Source of the DNA: Taxillus chinensis
Taxonomy: Eukaryota > Streptophyta > Magnoliopsida > Santalales > Loranthaceae
DNA length: 64,000 nucleotides
Direction: 5' to 3'
Assembly: GCA_023512835.1 (NCBI GenBank)
Contig: CM042090.1
Coordinates: 56,655,865-56,719,864, forward strand
Below the pieces are notes generated by a model. The model was given only the letters and a program-made list of their open reading frames with translations. It made no database searches and had not been told where the DNA came from. The translations under genes and the position numbers were made by a program. Each line of letters starts with the position of its first letter. The stretch's first letter is position 1. Below are positions 48,651-59,771 of the stretch, in pieces.

Positions 48651-49509
48651 ATGAATAGTACTCAGGGAACTGTTCATGCCACTATTTGTGAATAGTACCA
48701 GGGGTTACTGTTTCATGAACAGTACCCGCACCCCTTATTTGACTTCTTAATAATAATAATCATAAAAAGAAAAAAAACGGAAGTCCCACATTGGAGGTTT
48801 TACAAAATTTTCTCTTCCATGACTCCTATATAAAGGGGTCCTCTCCCCCTTCTACAAACACACCAATACCATCAAATACACATAACTCAAAAAAAGATAG
48901 TAGAGTATAAAATTAACTGTGGTTCTAAAAAAGAACTGCAGTTATAGTCAAATTAATCTTTTCCTTTCTTTTGCAGAAAAAGGAGGCATTTGGAAGAAGG
49001 ACATCATTGGTCCACGATATTTCAGGTTTTTATTTCTTTCCTTCTTTAGTTTTAATTATTATTTTGTTTAGTAAATTAGTAGTTAGTTTTTAATTAAATT
49101 TAGCATAATTAGTATAATTTTAATTAGTTAAATTTAGCATATTTAGTTAATTAGTAAGTTAGTTTTTTAAATTTAGCATAATTAGGTAGTTAGTTTTTAA
49201 ATTTAGTATAATTAGTATAATTATATTAGCATAATTAGTTAGTTAGTATTTAATTAGCATAATTTAATTAGCGTAAATAATCTGATGTAGTTCTATACAT
49301 ATTTATTTAATTTCCGTTAAAAATAGATCACACAAAAAAAATAATAAAAACAAAACAAGTTATCTGCAGTTCCAGCTAGTGGTCCTTGGTGTCTTACTCT
49401 TCAAGCCGGTGTTACCGCCACCAGAATCGACGATTGTCAGAAACTTGTCAAAGTTAATGTCGATCTTATATATATTTATATTTATAATCAATCCTATTGT
49501 TGTAGCTTG
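48651..49509. other. unique spacer between the inverted LTR arms
   Basis: About 860 bp without a gene. It holds GAATAGTACC/GAACAGTACC repeats, a CTATATAAAGGGG TATA-like box near 48827, a pyrimidine-rich stretch before TTGCAG near 48975 and AT-rich TTTAGCATAATTAG tandem words (49090-49270). Probably more LTR-derived sequence; family not recognised. Confidence 0.4.
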
Positions 49510-50307
49510 CTACATATGTAATTTTTTTTTTGGAATCCTATGTCGGCCGTGACTGATCGTTGGGACAGTTTTATTTATTTATTTATATATTTAATATATA
49601 TATATATGTATATATACACACGTATAACATAAACATGCAAACTGCAATTTATTTAGGACTCCGTGGTGGAGATATTACGTGATTCAACCTAAAATATATT
49701 CTGTGGCCATTGCCATTACATACAAGAGGATGATGAAAGCAAGGAGGGGTATGAAAGCGCCGCCCAGCATAGGATACACAATAGTACACGTCAGCACTAG
49801 CACCGTTAGCACATACTTCGCCCAATCAGCCATTTTCGCAGAAGAGGAGGCAAAAAACGTAGAGAATTGAAGAGTGGTAGAGTGGAAATTGTGTGAGTGA
49901 AGGAGATGAATGAGGGTGTATTTATAGGGTGGAAAAGTGGCCGTTGGTGGAGAATATAGCCGTTGTAAATAGTGCCGTGATCGTAGGAACAGTGCCATGA
50001 CCGTTGGTTTTTTTTTTTGCAGAAAATGCCGTTTAAAAAATAAAAATGTAGACATACAACAAGCTCTAGGAAATTTTTTATTTTTAGAATTTTCTTATTT
50101 TATGCTCTTTTTTTATTTTGTTATTTTGTTATTTGTTATTTGTTTTTTTTGTTTTTGTGTTTTATATATATAATTAACATCACACCCTTTAAATTAATAG
50201 TCACACGTTTTTATTTATCTATACAAAGTGAATGACAAATATGGAATAATATAAAGCTAAAATGAATATGTATATCCAACCTGGACAAAATGGGGTCCAA
50301 CAACTGC
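49510..50307 (-). repeat. gypsy-type LTR fragment, right arm (minus strand)
   Basis: On the minus strand it starts TGTTGGACCCCATTTTGTCC and repeats the left arm: A/C-rich tract, CAACGGTCA repeats, TATA box, 49-codon ORF. Upstream of it on the minus strand is AAAGAGGGGCAGT, a polypurine tract, so it is the 3' LTR of the element whose tandem-repeat region lies at 50309-51244. Its own 3' end was not found. Confidence 0.8.
49684..49833 (-). CDS. 49-aa two-helix hydrophobic protein encoded in an LTR
   Basis: It starts MADWAKYVLTV and ends TEYILG. Two hydrophobic segments (about residues 6-24 and 27-43) with few charges predict a small membrane hairpin. The ATG is 86 bp downstream of a TATA box (TATAAATA on the minus strand, 49919-49926), so a short LTR-driven transcript could encode it. 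The MADW start and the short double-helix plan recall the plant DUF3339 small proteins, but it is shorter and I would not assign it. The left copy is nearly identical apart from one stop. Function unknown; whether it is translated is untested. Confidence 0.45.
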   Translation of the reverse strand: MADWAKYVLTVLVLTCTIVYPMLGGAFIPLLAFIILLYVMAMATEYILG

Positions 50308-50308
50308 C

Positions 50309-51244
50309 CCTCTTTGTGCATTGTTTGTAGACAAACAGTGTACAAAGATAAGAAGGAATCATTTTGGACGGGTTGGAGCACTTACCTGTCTTACCTAGCG
50401 CTGAAGCAGGGTAGGACGTTATGGTTGGGTAAAAAGGGATAGGTGCAAGGGAAATGCGGGATAAATGAAACCCGGACCGCCCTAGGAAAACTGAAATCCT
50501 GACCGCCCAGGATAGAAAGAAAATAGCTAATTCCAGTCTGTTCAGGAAGAAGCTAAACACATAAACCCGGACCGTCCCGAGAAAACTAAAATGAAATGAG
50601 CTAAAACCATTTTGTTCAGGAAGAAGCTCAAACAAAAGAAATCCGGACCACCCCGGGAGAACTGAAATCCTAACCGCCCAGGATAGAAAAAAAATAGATA
50701 ATTCTAGTCTGTTCAGGAAGAAGCTAAACACACAAACCTGGACCGTCCCGAGAAAACTGAAATGAAATGAGCTAAAACCAGTTTGTTCAGGAAGAAGCTC
50801 AAACAAAAGAAATCCGGACCGCCCCGGAACCGAAATCTTGACCGCCCAGGATAGAAAGAAAATAGCTAATTCTAGTCTGTTCAGGAAGAAGCTAAACACA
50901 CAAATCCGGACCGTCCCGAGAAAACTGAAATGAAACGAGCTAAAACTAGTCTGTTCAGGAAGAAGCTCACATAAAAGAAATCTGGACCGCCCTGGAAAAA
51001 CTGAAATCCTGACCGCCCAGGATAGAAAGAAAATAGCTAATTCTAGTCTATTCAGGAAGAAGCTAAACACACAAACCCGGACCGTCCCGAGAAAACTGAA
51101 ATGGAACGAGCTAAAACCTGTCTGTTCAGGAAGAAGCTCAAACAAAAGAAATCCGGACCGCCCCAAAAAAATTGAAATCCTGACCGCCCAGGATGGAAAG
51201 AAAATAGATGATTCCAGTCTTTTCAGGAAAAAGCTAGACAAACA
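50309..51244 (-). repeat. 3' region of the gypsy-type element with ~171-bp tandem repeats
   Basis: From about 50465 to 51230 there are roughly 4.5 units of 165-172 bp, each made of two related halves. Shared words are CCGGACCGTCCCGAGAAAAC, CCGCCCAGGATAGAAAG and GTTCAGGAAGAAGCT. On the minus strand a frame stays open for 352 codons because the period is near a multiple of three. The array resumes at 59772-59880 after solo LTR D. Confidence 0.85.
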
Positions 51245-51289
51245 TGTTGGAAACACAGGATTTGATGAAGCTGCCAACTAATAGTCTAA

Positions 51290-52190
51290 GTCTGGAGACT
51301 CGAAGAGCCGAAGGTCGTAGGGTCGAAGAGTCGTAGTTCGTAGAAGTAAAACTGTCACAGGACACGTTGGCGGGAGGCTCGCAGACTCGTAGGGTCTGGA
51401 GACTCAAAGCAAGGTGGTGACAGAACATCTGGTGACTCGTAGATCCAGGGTCGAAGGTCGTAGAGTCGTAGTACGAAAAAGAGAGAGTTACTGCAAGCAT
51501 CGACAAGCTCGGAGACTCGTAGAGTCGAAAAATTCTAAAGAACAGTAACCAACGCTAAATGACTTGTAGACTCGTAGCCCGTAGAACTGTAGAGTCCCTA
51601 AAAAAAAATACTTAAGTCAATTAACAGAACTTGAACTACCACTAGACTCGAAGACTCGTAGAGTCGTAGAGCCGAATCCTTCGAACACTGTTAAGAAAAT
51701 AGGACTCACAGACTCATAGATTGAAAGTCGTAGAATCGAAGCCTTCAAACAGTTTTAAGCAAACAAGACTCGTAGACTTGTAGGTTGAAAGTCGTAGAGT
51801 CCAAACCTTCGAACATTGTTAAGAAAACAGGACTCATAGACTCGTAGGTTGAAGGTCAAAGAGTCGATGCTATAAAGACTGGCAAACAAATGAAATTGTA
51901 ACTTAAGGGTCGTAGAGTCGTAGACTCGTAGACTCAAGGGATACAGTCACCATAAAGAAATTGCCACACTTCCAGACTCGAAGATCGATGGCTGAGAATT
52001 GTAGCTGAAGGGTCGTAGCCATACAAAAACTCAGTTTATGAGCCTCTGTGAAAGACTAAGAAAAGCGAAGTTTAAGACTCATAGAGTCAAAGATTTTCAA
52101 AGCTACTTAGTCAAATATAGTAAACTGAGAGACCCGAAGGTCGTAGACCCGCAGAGCTAGGGTCGTAGACTCGTAGCTATAATAACAGGT
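51290..52190 (+). repeat. GACTCGTAG/GTCGTAG minisatellite
   Basis: Dozens of degenerate 8-17 bp units built on ACTCGTAG, AGTCGAAG and GGTCGTAG, interspersed with A-rich spacers. The equivalent array in element F is at about 59975-60930. Confidence 0.85.
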
Positions 52191-52231
52191 AGATTAGACG
52201 GATTACGAAGAAGTCACTCTAAGCGTCATTC

Positions 52232-53725
52232 CGACAGACAGATTTTTAGCCTCTTTAAAAGAGCTAGCTAATGTCGTTAAATCTCTCTTCAAGATAATGA
52301 ATTCCCTAAGTTTGCACTAAAAGAATAGCAGCAAGCAAGGGGTCGAACCCACAGGGATTAGCCTAGTTCTCTAGTTCTCAAATCAAAACACCCAATTACT
52401 ATTGTTCTATAAAATGTCTTGGCAAAAAGTTTTCTTTTTATAACTAAAGATCTAATTTTTATGTGGTTTTCTGAATAAACAAAGAAAGCAAATTGATTTT
52501 AGGATTAAGATTCAAGGATTAAAAGCATCTAGGGTCACAATTTCACCTCCCTATGTTATCTCTACTGGGTTCATGGTATTAAGGTTGTCGATTGAAAACA
52601 TGTTAAACATAAGCCAAGGACAACAAATGGTCATTGAGGTCCTTTTAAGAGTTGTATGCCAGAATGGTCATCTAAACACACAAACATGCAAAGCCAATAA
52701 ATCATACTTGCAAAAGGATAATGATCACACCAATTACAAATAAGTTATAAATCTCAATCCGCCCCAGACTAGGGCTAAAAATATCAAGGTGTACATCCAA
52801 ATATAGAATTAAGAACAGATTCATAAAACATGCAAAACTCAATCATCCAAACCCAAATATTCATAAACACAGCAAAGCAACAAGGGGGCTACATTGCTCC
52901 CCTAGATTATAAGAACTACTCACGCATGATTACAAGCAAACACAAAGCAGAAAAGCTCAACATCTTCTTCTTATCCATGTGCGCAACAAAGCTTCAAATC
53001 CAGGCTCCAAAATCCGCGACGGCTGTGACGGCTGCTCTCCTAGGTTAAGGAGCAACCTCCAAGTCGTGGAGCCTCTCTCTCTCTAAAAACGTGTAGGGGG
53101 TCTAGGGATTGCATAGCAGAGGCGTGGAGGCTTGTATTTATAGAGTTTGGATGGGCTTTGAAGTGTGTGCCTAGCCCATTTATCAAAACGGCATAGTTTT
53201 GATAAGTAACACTCGAAACTTTAAAATCTCTATCTTCCATCCACAATTTGGACTTGGGCCTTCAGAAACGAATGATCAGCATGGAAAAACGATAGGATCG
53301 GTCCAAAAATATCTCTGCACGTCAATTTGCACGTGATATGGTGAATTCACGTGCACCTCCAAATCAGCTCAAACTTCTCCCCAAGCTTCCTTGCATCCTG
53401 TAGAGGTCTGAGAGGAAAAAATAGGCTTGCACGTGAAATGGGTGAATTCACGTGCAGCTCCAAATGCTCTGAAATTTCTGTGGTAGGTAGAGGACATCAT
53501 TCTAAGAAACTTTTGTTCTTGCACGCCAATTGTTTGAGGCCATCTACTATGTCAAAAGTGAGCTCCAAAATCTGCCAAAACAGCTTAAAAACGCATGTAT
53601 TTGCAAATAGCATCTTCACAGGGGTTAGAGCAAATATATATGATATATGAGGCAATAAGGCTCTAATCATGCTCTTAAACATCCTAAATAAACACTAGAA
53701 TAATGGCATAAAATGCACGTTATCA
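52232..53725 (-). repeat. 3' LTR of element E
   Basis: 1494 bp. The first + strand base is C where the partner has T. It contains four CACGTG cores (53330, 53348, 53430, 53449) and an inverted repeat around ATCAAAACGGCATAGTTTTG (about 53180-53205). Confidence 0.93.
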
Positions 53726-55556
53726 AATACACCACACTTGAACCATTGCTTGTCCTCAAGGAAAAACATACAAGCATGCAAAAATAAAATAAACACGCAG
53801 TCAAACGGAAGAAAAATAAAATAACAATCAAGGAGAATCATGGTTTCCTAAACATGCAACTCTATCATGATGAAATGGGAATTTAAGCATCAAAATGAGT
53901 CATAACTTAGTTCATTCATGTCCATATCCCTAGTCCAACAACCATGCAATATCACCACTTAAATTTCAAATATGAGCAAGCAATCCATGATAAAATAGCA
54001 TCTAGTTTCCCTTTAAGTTCTTACCAAGGATAAGCAGCCTCACTCAAATATAATAATTCTCAAGCCCAATACCTATCAATGAACAATGGATGGAAAACTC
54101 TATCTCTACACTCGCCATCAGCTATTGATTAAGTACTTGCCAAGCAATCATGAGAGTTCCCTCTTGTGCTCATCAAAGAAAACACACTCTCTATTCTACT
54201 TTATTTGAACTCACACGCTAGTCTAAACTCAATAAACTCACACTCTACTCTAATAACTGATAAAACAAAACCATGAGCTAAAGAATTGAGCTCAACACTC
54301 TCAAATAAACAAAAACTCAGCCAATGTGGCTACAAATCTAAACAATCACACATAAACATCAAGCCAATGTGGCTTTTATTCTGAATTTTTTTTTCTTTTT
54401 TTTTTGTTTTTTTAAGTAATAACCTTACAAGGTTGCATTTTATGCTCTCCCTTGATGGATTATTCACTCTTTTTTTTTTACTCACATAACACATAAATAA
54501 GACTGAATTTTTCTAATGCATACCCCTTTTCAAAATGTGATGGGCTTTTTCCACAATGTGCATCACAGCCTTTTCCAATAATATCACACAATAAAGAAAA
54601 GAATGCAAAGACAGTCACAATGACTTAGAGGTCTTGCATCCTAACTCCACACACCAAACACTGAGCACTAATAAGTAATCACATGCTTACTTGACTCCTA
54701 CCATTAAATAACCAATGTTGAATGCAAGAAGAGTAGCAATTATTACCCATACCCTAAAATGGCACTCAAAGGCTAAAAGAAGCTGTTCTCATTTTTCATT
54801 TCTTTTTCACTCAACTTTAAGGGTTACTTAGGTCTATCATAGCATTTCATGCTCAGCTAATATTCAAAACTCAGCTCCAAAAACATGGTGATATCATTCA
54901 AAAGATAAAGACATGATCAAACTAAATTAGAGCACATTTTAACTATTCAAAAACCCTTATCACAACATGATACTAATGTGGCATAAAAATTAAATTTTAA
55001 GCCAAAATTGCATACTTAATATCCATGTCTCCACAAGCAAATCATTCAAGCAAACAACTCAAACAATCAGGCAAAATAAAAATAAAGGATAACAAAAACA
55101 CTTAAACAAAAACAAGACATGCAATCACACAATATAAAGGACAAACAAGTGGCTCAAGTCACTCCCTACACCACACTTAAAAGTATGCTATGTCCTCATG
55201 GCATGAAGTAGAGAGTAGGAAGATACTTACCTGTTGGTGGATTTCCCATTTCAAGGTGCAAAATATGTCAAATGCCCTTGCATGATTCCCACTTGAAAAT
55301 CCTTGTGTTTTTGAGTTGCAGCTTTGAAAAATCCAGCTTTAGCTTGGCAGTTGAGCCAGTACTTGAGCTTTATTGAGTAGTCCTAAAGTCCAAATCCTAA
55401 TAGAAAGGCCTGCAAAAGGGTTAATGAAGACCAAACTATATCTCCTGCACCATGGTTAGCTTGCAAACAAATTTATTGAATAAAATAAATAAATAAAAAT
55501 AACATAAAATAAAACATAGCAATAAACATTGGGTTGCCTCCCAACCAGCGCTTTAT
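53726..55556 (-). other. non-coding 3' internal region of element E
   Basis: It begins (minus strand end) with an AAGTGTGGTGTATT polypurine-like tract next to the LTR. The rest is A/T-rich, stop-filled sequence also found at 35934-37490 in the relic. No gene seen. Confidence 0.7.
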
Positions 55557-56921
55557 TTAAAGTCTGTAGCTAGACTTTGTCATACTAAGCTTAACCAATG
55601 TATGAAAGGCTTTCATCCTGGCATTATAAACCTCAGCAGTCTCATAAACCATAGCAATCGGATGAATGAACCGCTGTGGGAGCCACTTGAACTCCTGATT
55701 CAATTGTTGATAGGGAGACACCTCCACAAACTTATGATTCTCCTTCCTCTCATTCCATCGAGGTGGTAACACAAATTCAACATACTCCACAATTGGAGTA
55801 GTCATGATGCACGCATGGTTACCTCCCTTGTCAAGCACTTCCTTCTCTTGTATAAGGGAAGATGATTCCAAAGCAAACATAGTAGTGGTGGGCTCATGTA
55901 GCTTGTCTTCATAAAGAGTACCTTGGTTTGATGTGCCTTCAGATATGAGAATTATAGCATCATCATCCAAGATTTGTTCCTGCATCCTTGGGTTGTCATT
56001 TATTGGTTTCTCATGTTCTTCTAACGCCCCGAAACAATTCAAGTCTTCCTCTTCTTCTTGGATGGAAAAATTGTCCTCATAAGCTCCAACCATGGGAAGA
56101 GTTGAAGTGGATACATCACATGGGCTATTAAATTGTGGTGGAGGGACAAGCTCATCATAATGAACCATTGCCCTTGTATCCACTTCTTGGTCTATAGCAT
56201 CATTAATGGTTTGACCAGCTAGAATGCGAGCTTCATCTTCAGAATCATTATTAGCAGAAAACTCCCATTCTTGTGAGGCAGATGTCAAAGATTGATACAT
56301 GGAAGTTGGAGTGATGGCTTTGCAATTCTCTTCAGTCTCTATCTCTGTGTCACCAGCAAAGGAGTTAGATGAGACTCCGTTATCTGGATTTTGAACCATA
56401 CTCATCAATAATTGCTCTATATTTTTTACGGTAGTCTCCAAACTTCCTAGCCTTTCATTCAAATCCTCTCCCTCTCTTTTGGTTTCTTCATCTTCAACTT
56501 GGGGCTGCCACTCTTGTTGTTGATATGGACAATAATTGCCATAGAGTGGGGCTTCAGAGTAAGCTTCATCTTGATATTGCCCAACCCATATGTTCTCAGA
56601 ATATCCATTGAAGACACCATTAAACTCCTCAGGTGGTGGCTCTTGTGGATAGTAGTCACCCTCAGGTTGGGTGTAAGTTAGCCATACTTCTCTACCATCT
56701 CCATTAATACTCCCACCATAACAAGGAGGCTCCTGGTATGAATAACTGCTTGTGGAAGGATCATAGACAGTGTAATCCCAAGCACTATATGAAAATTGAT
56801 CTGCTGCATGGCCTGGAACATAAACATGTTGGTCTGCCATCATTGAATTCTCCTCATCTCTCCCTTGGTTTTCCCACAAATATTTGTTGCCTTGGATCAT
56901 CCTTTCCAAACATTCTTCCAT
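55557..56921 (-). CDS. 454-aa acidic protein of LARD element E, function unknown
   Basis: An uninterrupted ORF from the ATG at 56921. Residues 1-150 are Tyr/Gln/Pro-rich (YSAWDYTVYDPSTSS, CPYQQQEWQPQ). Residues 150-180 form a likely coiled coil (ERLGSLETTVKNIEQLL). The middle is strongly acidic. The last 60 residues are more basic (EFKWLPQRFIHPIAMVYETA to SSYRL). There is no zinc knuckle and no enzyme motif. It lies about 280 bp after the primer site, where gag would be, so it may be a gag-derived or captured protein. I do not recognise it. Intactness in a young element is compatible with either use or mere youth. Confidence 0.6.
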   Translation of the reverse strand: MEECLERMIQGNKYLWENQGRDEENSMMADQHVYVPGHAADQFSYSAWDYTVYDPSTSSYSYQEPPCYGGSINGDGREVWLTYTQPEGDYYPQEPPPEEFNGVFNGYSENIWVGQYQDEAYSEAPLYGNYCPYQQQEWQPQVEDEETKREGEDLNERLGSLETTVKNIEQLLMSMVQNPDNGVSSNSFAGDTEIETEENCKAITPTSMYQSLTSASQEWEFSANNDSEDEARILAGQTINDAIDQEVDTRAMVHYDELVPPPQFNSPCDVSTSTLPMVGAYEDNFSIQEEEEDLNCFGALEEHEKPINDNPRMQEQILDDDAIILISEGTSNQGTLYEDKLHEPTTTMFALESSSLIQEKEVLDKGGNHACIMTTPIVEYVEFVLPPRWNERKENHKFVEVSPYQQLNQEFKWLPQRFIHPIAMVYETAEVYNARMKAFHTLVKLSMTKSSYRL

Positions 56922-57202
56922 GGTTAGCTGCTCCTCATCTCCAAACTATCTATCCATTGGAGTGCTGTTCAGGTTCTGGATTAAAGGACACAAGTTCCCT
57001 AGATACACAACTAGCAATGCCTCAAACACTTGGTGTATGTTCCTATAAAACAACAAGAACACACCCAGCAGCTCCGAACAATGCAAAATAAACAAATAAA
57101 GAACACAAAATAACACAAAATAAAAGACAAAATAAAACACCAAGATCAGAATTCAAACAATTTCACTCAATGTTGATTTCTAAAAACTAGTTAACCGTTG
57201 AA

Positions 57203-57220
57203 TCCCCGGTAATGGCGCCA
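57203..57220 (-). other. primer-binding site of element E
   Basis: TGGCGCCATTACCGGGGA on the minus strand, three bases from the 5' LTR. It is close to the TGGCGCCGTTGCCGGGGA site of Athila/Tat-type gypsy elements. Confidence 0.85.
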
Positions 57221-57223
57221 ATT

Positions 57224-58716
57224 TGACAGACAGATTTTTAGCCTCTTTAAAAGAGCTAGCTAATGTCGTTAAATCTCTCTTCAAGATAATGAATTCCCTA
57301 AGTTTGCACTAAAAGAATAGCAGCAAGCAAGGGGTCGAACCCATAAGGATTAGCCTAGTTCTCTAGTTCTTAAATCAAAACACCCAATTACTATTGTTCT
57401 ATAAAATGTCTTGGCAAAAAGTTTTCTTTTTATAACTAAAGATCTAATTTTTATGTGGTTTTCTGAATAAACAAAGAAAGCAAATTGATTTTAGGATTAA
57501 GATTCAAGGATTAAAAGCATCTAGGGTCATAATTTCACCTCCCTATGTTATCTCTACTGGTTCATGGTATTAGGGTTGTCTGATTGAAAACATGCTAAAC
57601 ATAAGCCAAGGACAACAAATGGTCATTGAGGTCCTTTTAAGAGTTGTATGCCAGAATGGTCATCTAAACACACAAACATGCAAAGCCAATAAATCATACT
57701 TGCAAAAGGATAATGATCACACCAATTACAAATAAGTTATAAATCTCAATCCGCCCCAGACTAGGGCTAAAAATACCAAGGTGTACATCCAAAGATAGAA
57801 TTAAGAACAGATTCATAAAACATGCAAAACTCAATCATCCAAACCCAAATATTCATAAACACAGCAAAGCAACAAGGGGGCTACATTGCTCCCCTAGATT
57901 ATAAGAACTACTCACGCATGATTACAAGCAAACACAAAGCAAAAAAGCTCAACATCTTCTTCTTATCCACGCGCGCAACAAAGCTTCAAATCCAGGCTCC
58001 AAAATCCGCGACGGCTGCGACGGCTGCTCTCCTAGGTCAAGGAGCAACCTCCAAGTCGTGGAGCCTCTCTCTCTCTAAAAACGTGTAGGGGGTCTAGGGA
58101 TTGCATAGAAGAGGCGTGGAGGCTTGTATTTATAGAGTTTGGATGGGCTTTGAGGTGTTACCTAGCCCATTTATCAAAACGGCGTAGTTTTGATAAGTAA
58201 CACTCGAAACTTTAAAATCTCTATCTTCCATCCACAATTTGGACTTGGGCCTTCAGAAACAAATGATCAGCATGGAAAAATGATAGGATCGGTCCAAAAA
58301 TATCTCTGCACGTCAATTTGCACGTGATATGGTGAATTCACGTGCACCTCCAAATCAGATCAAACTTCTCCCCAAGCTTCCTTGCATCCTGTAGAGGCCT
58401 GAGAGGCAAAAATAGGCTTGCACGTGAAATGGGTGAATTCACGTGCAGCTCCAAATGCTCTGAAATTTCTGTGGTAGGTAGAGGACATCATTCTAAGAAA
58501 CTTTTGTTCTTGCATGCCAATTGTTTGAGGCCATCTACTATGTCAAAAGTGAGCTCCAAAATCTGCCAAAACAGCTTAAAAACGCATGTATTTGCAAATA
58601 GCATCTTCCTAGGGGTTAGAGCAAATATATATGATATATGAGGCAATAAGGCTCTAATCATGCTCTTAAACATCCTAAATAAACATTAGACTAACGGCAT
58701 AAAATGCACGTTATCA
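57224..58716 (-). repeat. 5' LTR of element E
   Basis: 1493 bp, nearly identical to 52232-53725, with the same four CACGTG cores and inverted repeat. On the + strand it starts TGACAGACAG and ends ACGTTATCA. Confidence 0.93.
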
Positions 58717-59771
58717 CATTCGAAGAGTCGCAGACTCGTAGAGTCGTAGACTTCAGTTAATGGAGTGACACAAAAGGCTAATCCAACCTGAACTCTAGCC
58801 TCGAAGACTCGAAGATATGAGTTGAAGACTCGTAGAAACACTATAAAGCCTGGAGCAAAACTTCGCAACTTCCTACAGGTTCTAACTGAAATCTTCGAGT
58901 CACCGAACCTACGAGGCATCTACCTCTGAGGCAGACTTACAACCCTAAACATAGTCACTTAGTGATATCGTCAGCTAGGGTTCGTACAGCAAGTTTGCGC
59001 CGTCCTGAGCAGTTGAGCGCATTAATGACACATTAATTGCTGCCAACTGCCATCCGCGGATGAATGGCCAAGATCGACTCCATGTCAAATACGCAGTATG
59101 GGCATCTGATCTACAAATCAGAGCAGATCAACCCATCGCCTGTCATTCCGCATTTTCAGTGGCGGGAAGTCAGTCTGTCGGGATGGACATCATGGTGCAC
59201 GAGCACTTTAATCTTAAAAATATATCTCTCACACACTTAACGACAAAAATCAAGAGTTTAACCTCTCTCTCAAAAGAAGGAAACACATAGAATACAAGAC
59301 AATGGTTCTGACACACTTGAAATAAATAATCCTTTGCAGAACCAACAACGTGTGGGTGTTCCAACGATAGAGAGAGAGACTCTGAGAGAATTCTGATATG
59401 TGCTGTGCGCCGCGTTGACTCGAGAACAAGAGCAATCTATCTGATTATTCACGAACCTCTTGTTCGTCAAAGATCTAGCACTTCCATTAAGTTTAATCTC
59501 TGTGTTGTTTGTTTTCCACACTTCGATCTATAAACCATCACTTTCACAACTGAGATCTGTTGAGAAAAGTGCATTTACTCTTATCTCAGTTTTTATCTGA
59601 TAGTTTATCATCACTCACGTTATCCTCACAATACTACTGTCGTCTTCTCCATAATGACTTTCATCATCATCATCATCTGTAGAGGAATCCAATGCCAGCC
59701 TATAGTCTAGCTTCCGCACACGAAGAAAGTCTATTCACCCCCCCCCCTCTAGACTCACTTTGGGACCTACA

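Larger units (their letters stand above)
52232..58716 (-). mobile_element. LARD-type non-autonomous gypsy-like element E
   Basis: Two near-identical LTRs enclose 3.5 kb of internal DNA with a gypsy-type primer site and one ORF but no protease, RT, RNase H or integrase. The direct repeat cattc flanks it (52227-52231, 58717-58721). LTRs start TGATAACGTGCAT and end CTGTCTGTCA on the minus strand. By eye they differ at only about 1-2% of positions, so it is among the youngest insertions here. It sits inside solo LTR D. Confidence 0.93.
51245..59771 (+). mobile_element. solo copia LTR D, split by LARD element E
   Basis: It starts TGTTGGAAACACAGG and ends TTTGGGACCTACA, the same ends as the 5' LTR of element F. 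Its two parts, 51245-52231 and 58722-59771, total about 2.0 kb once E and a TSD copy are excluded. Flanks aaaca (51240-51244) and aaata (59772-59776) look like a TSD with one change. It contains a GACTCGTAGAGTCGTAG minisatellite (51290-52190 and 58722-58850). No primer site or gag follows, so it is solo. Confidence 0.85.

Noticed and set aside
37649..50307. The facing LTR arms as terminal inverted repeats of one DNA transposon
   Set aside because: The flanks give no matching TSD, and the right arm is preceded by a polypurine tract, as expected for a 3' LTR.
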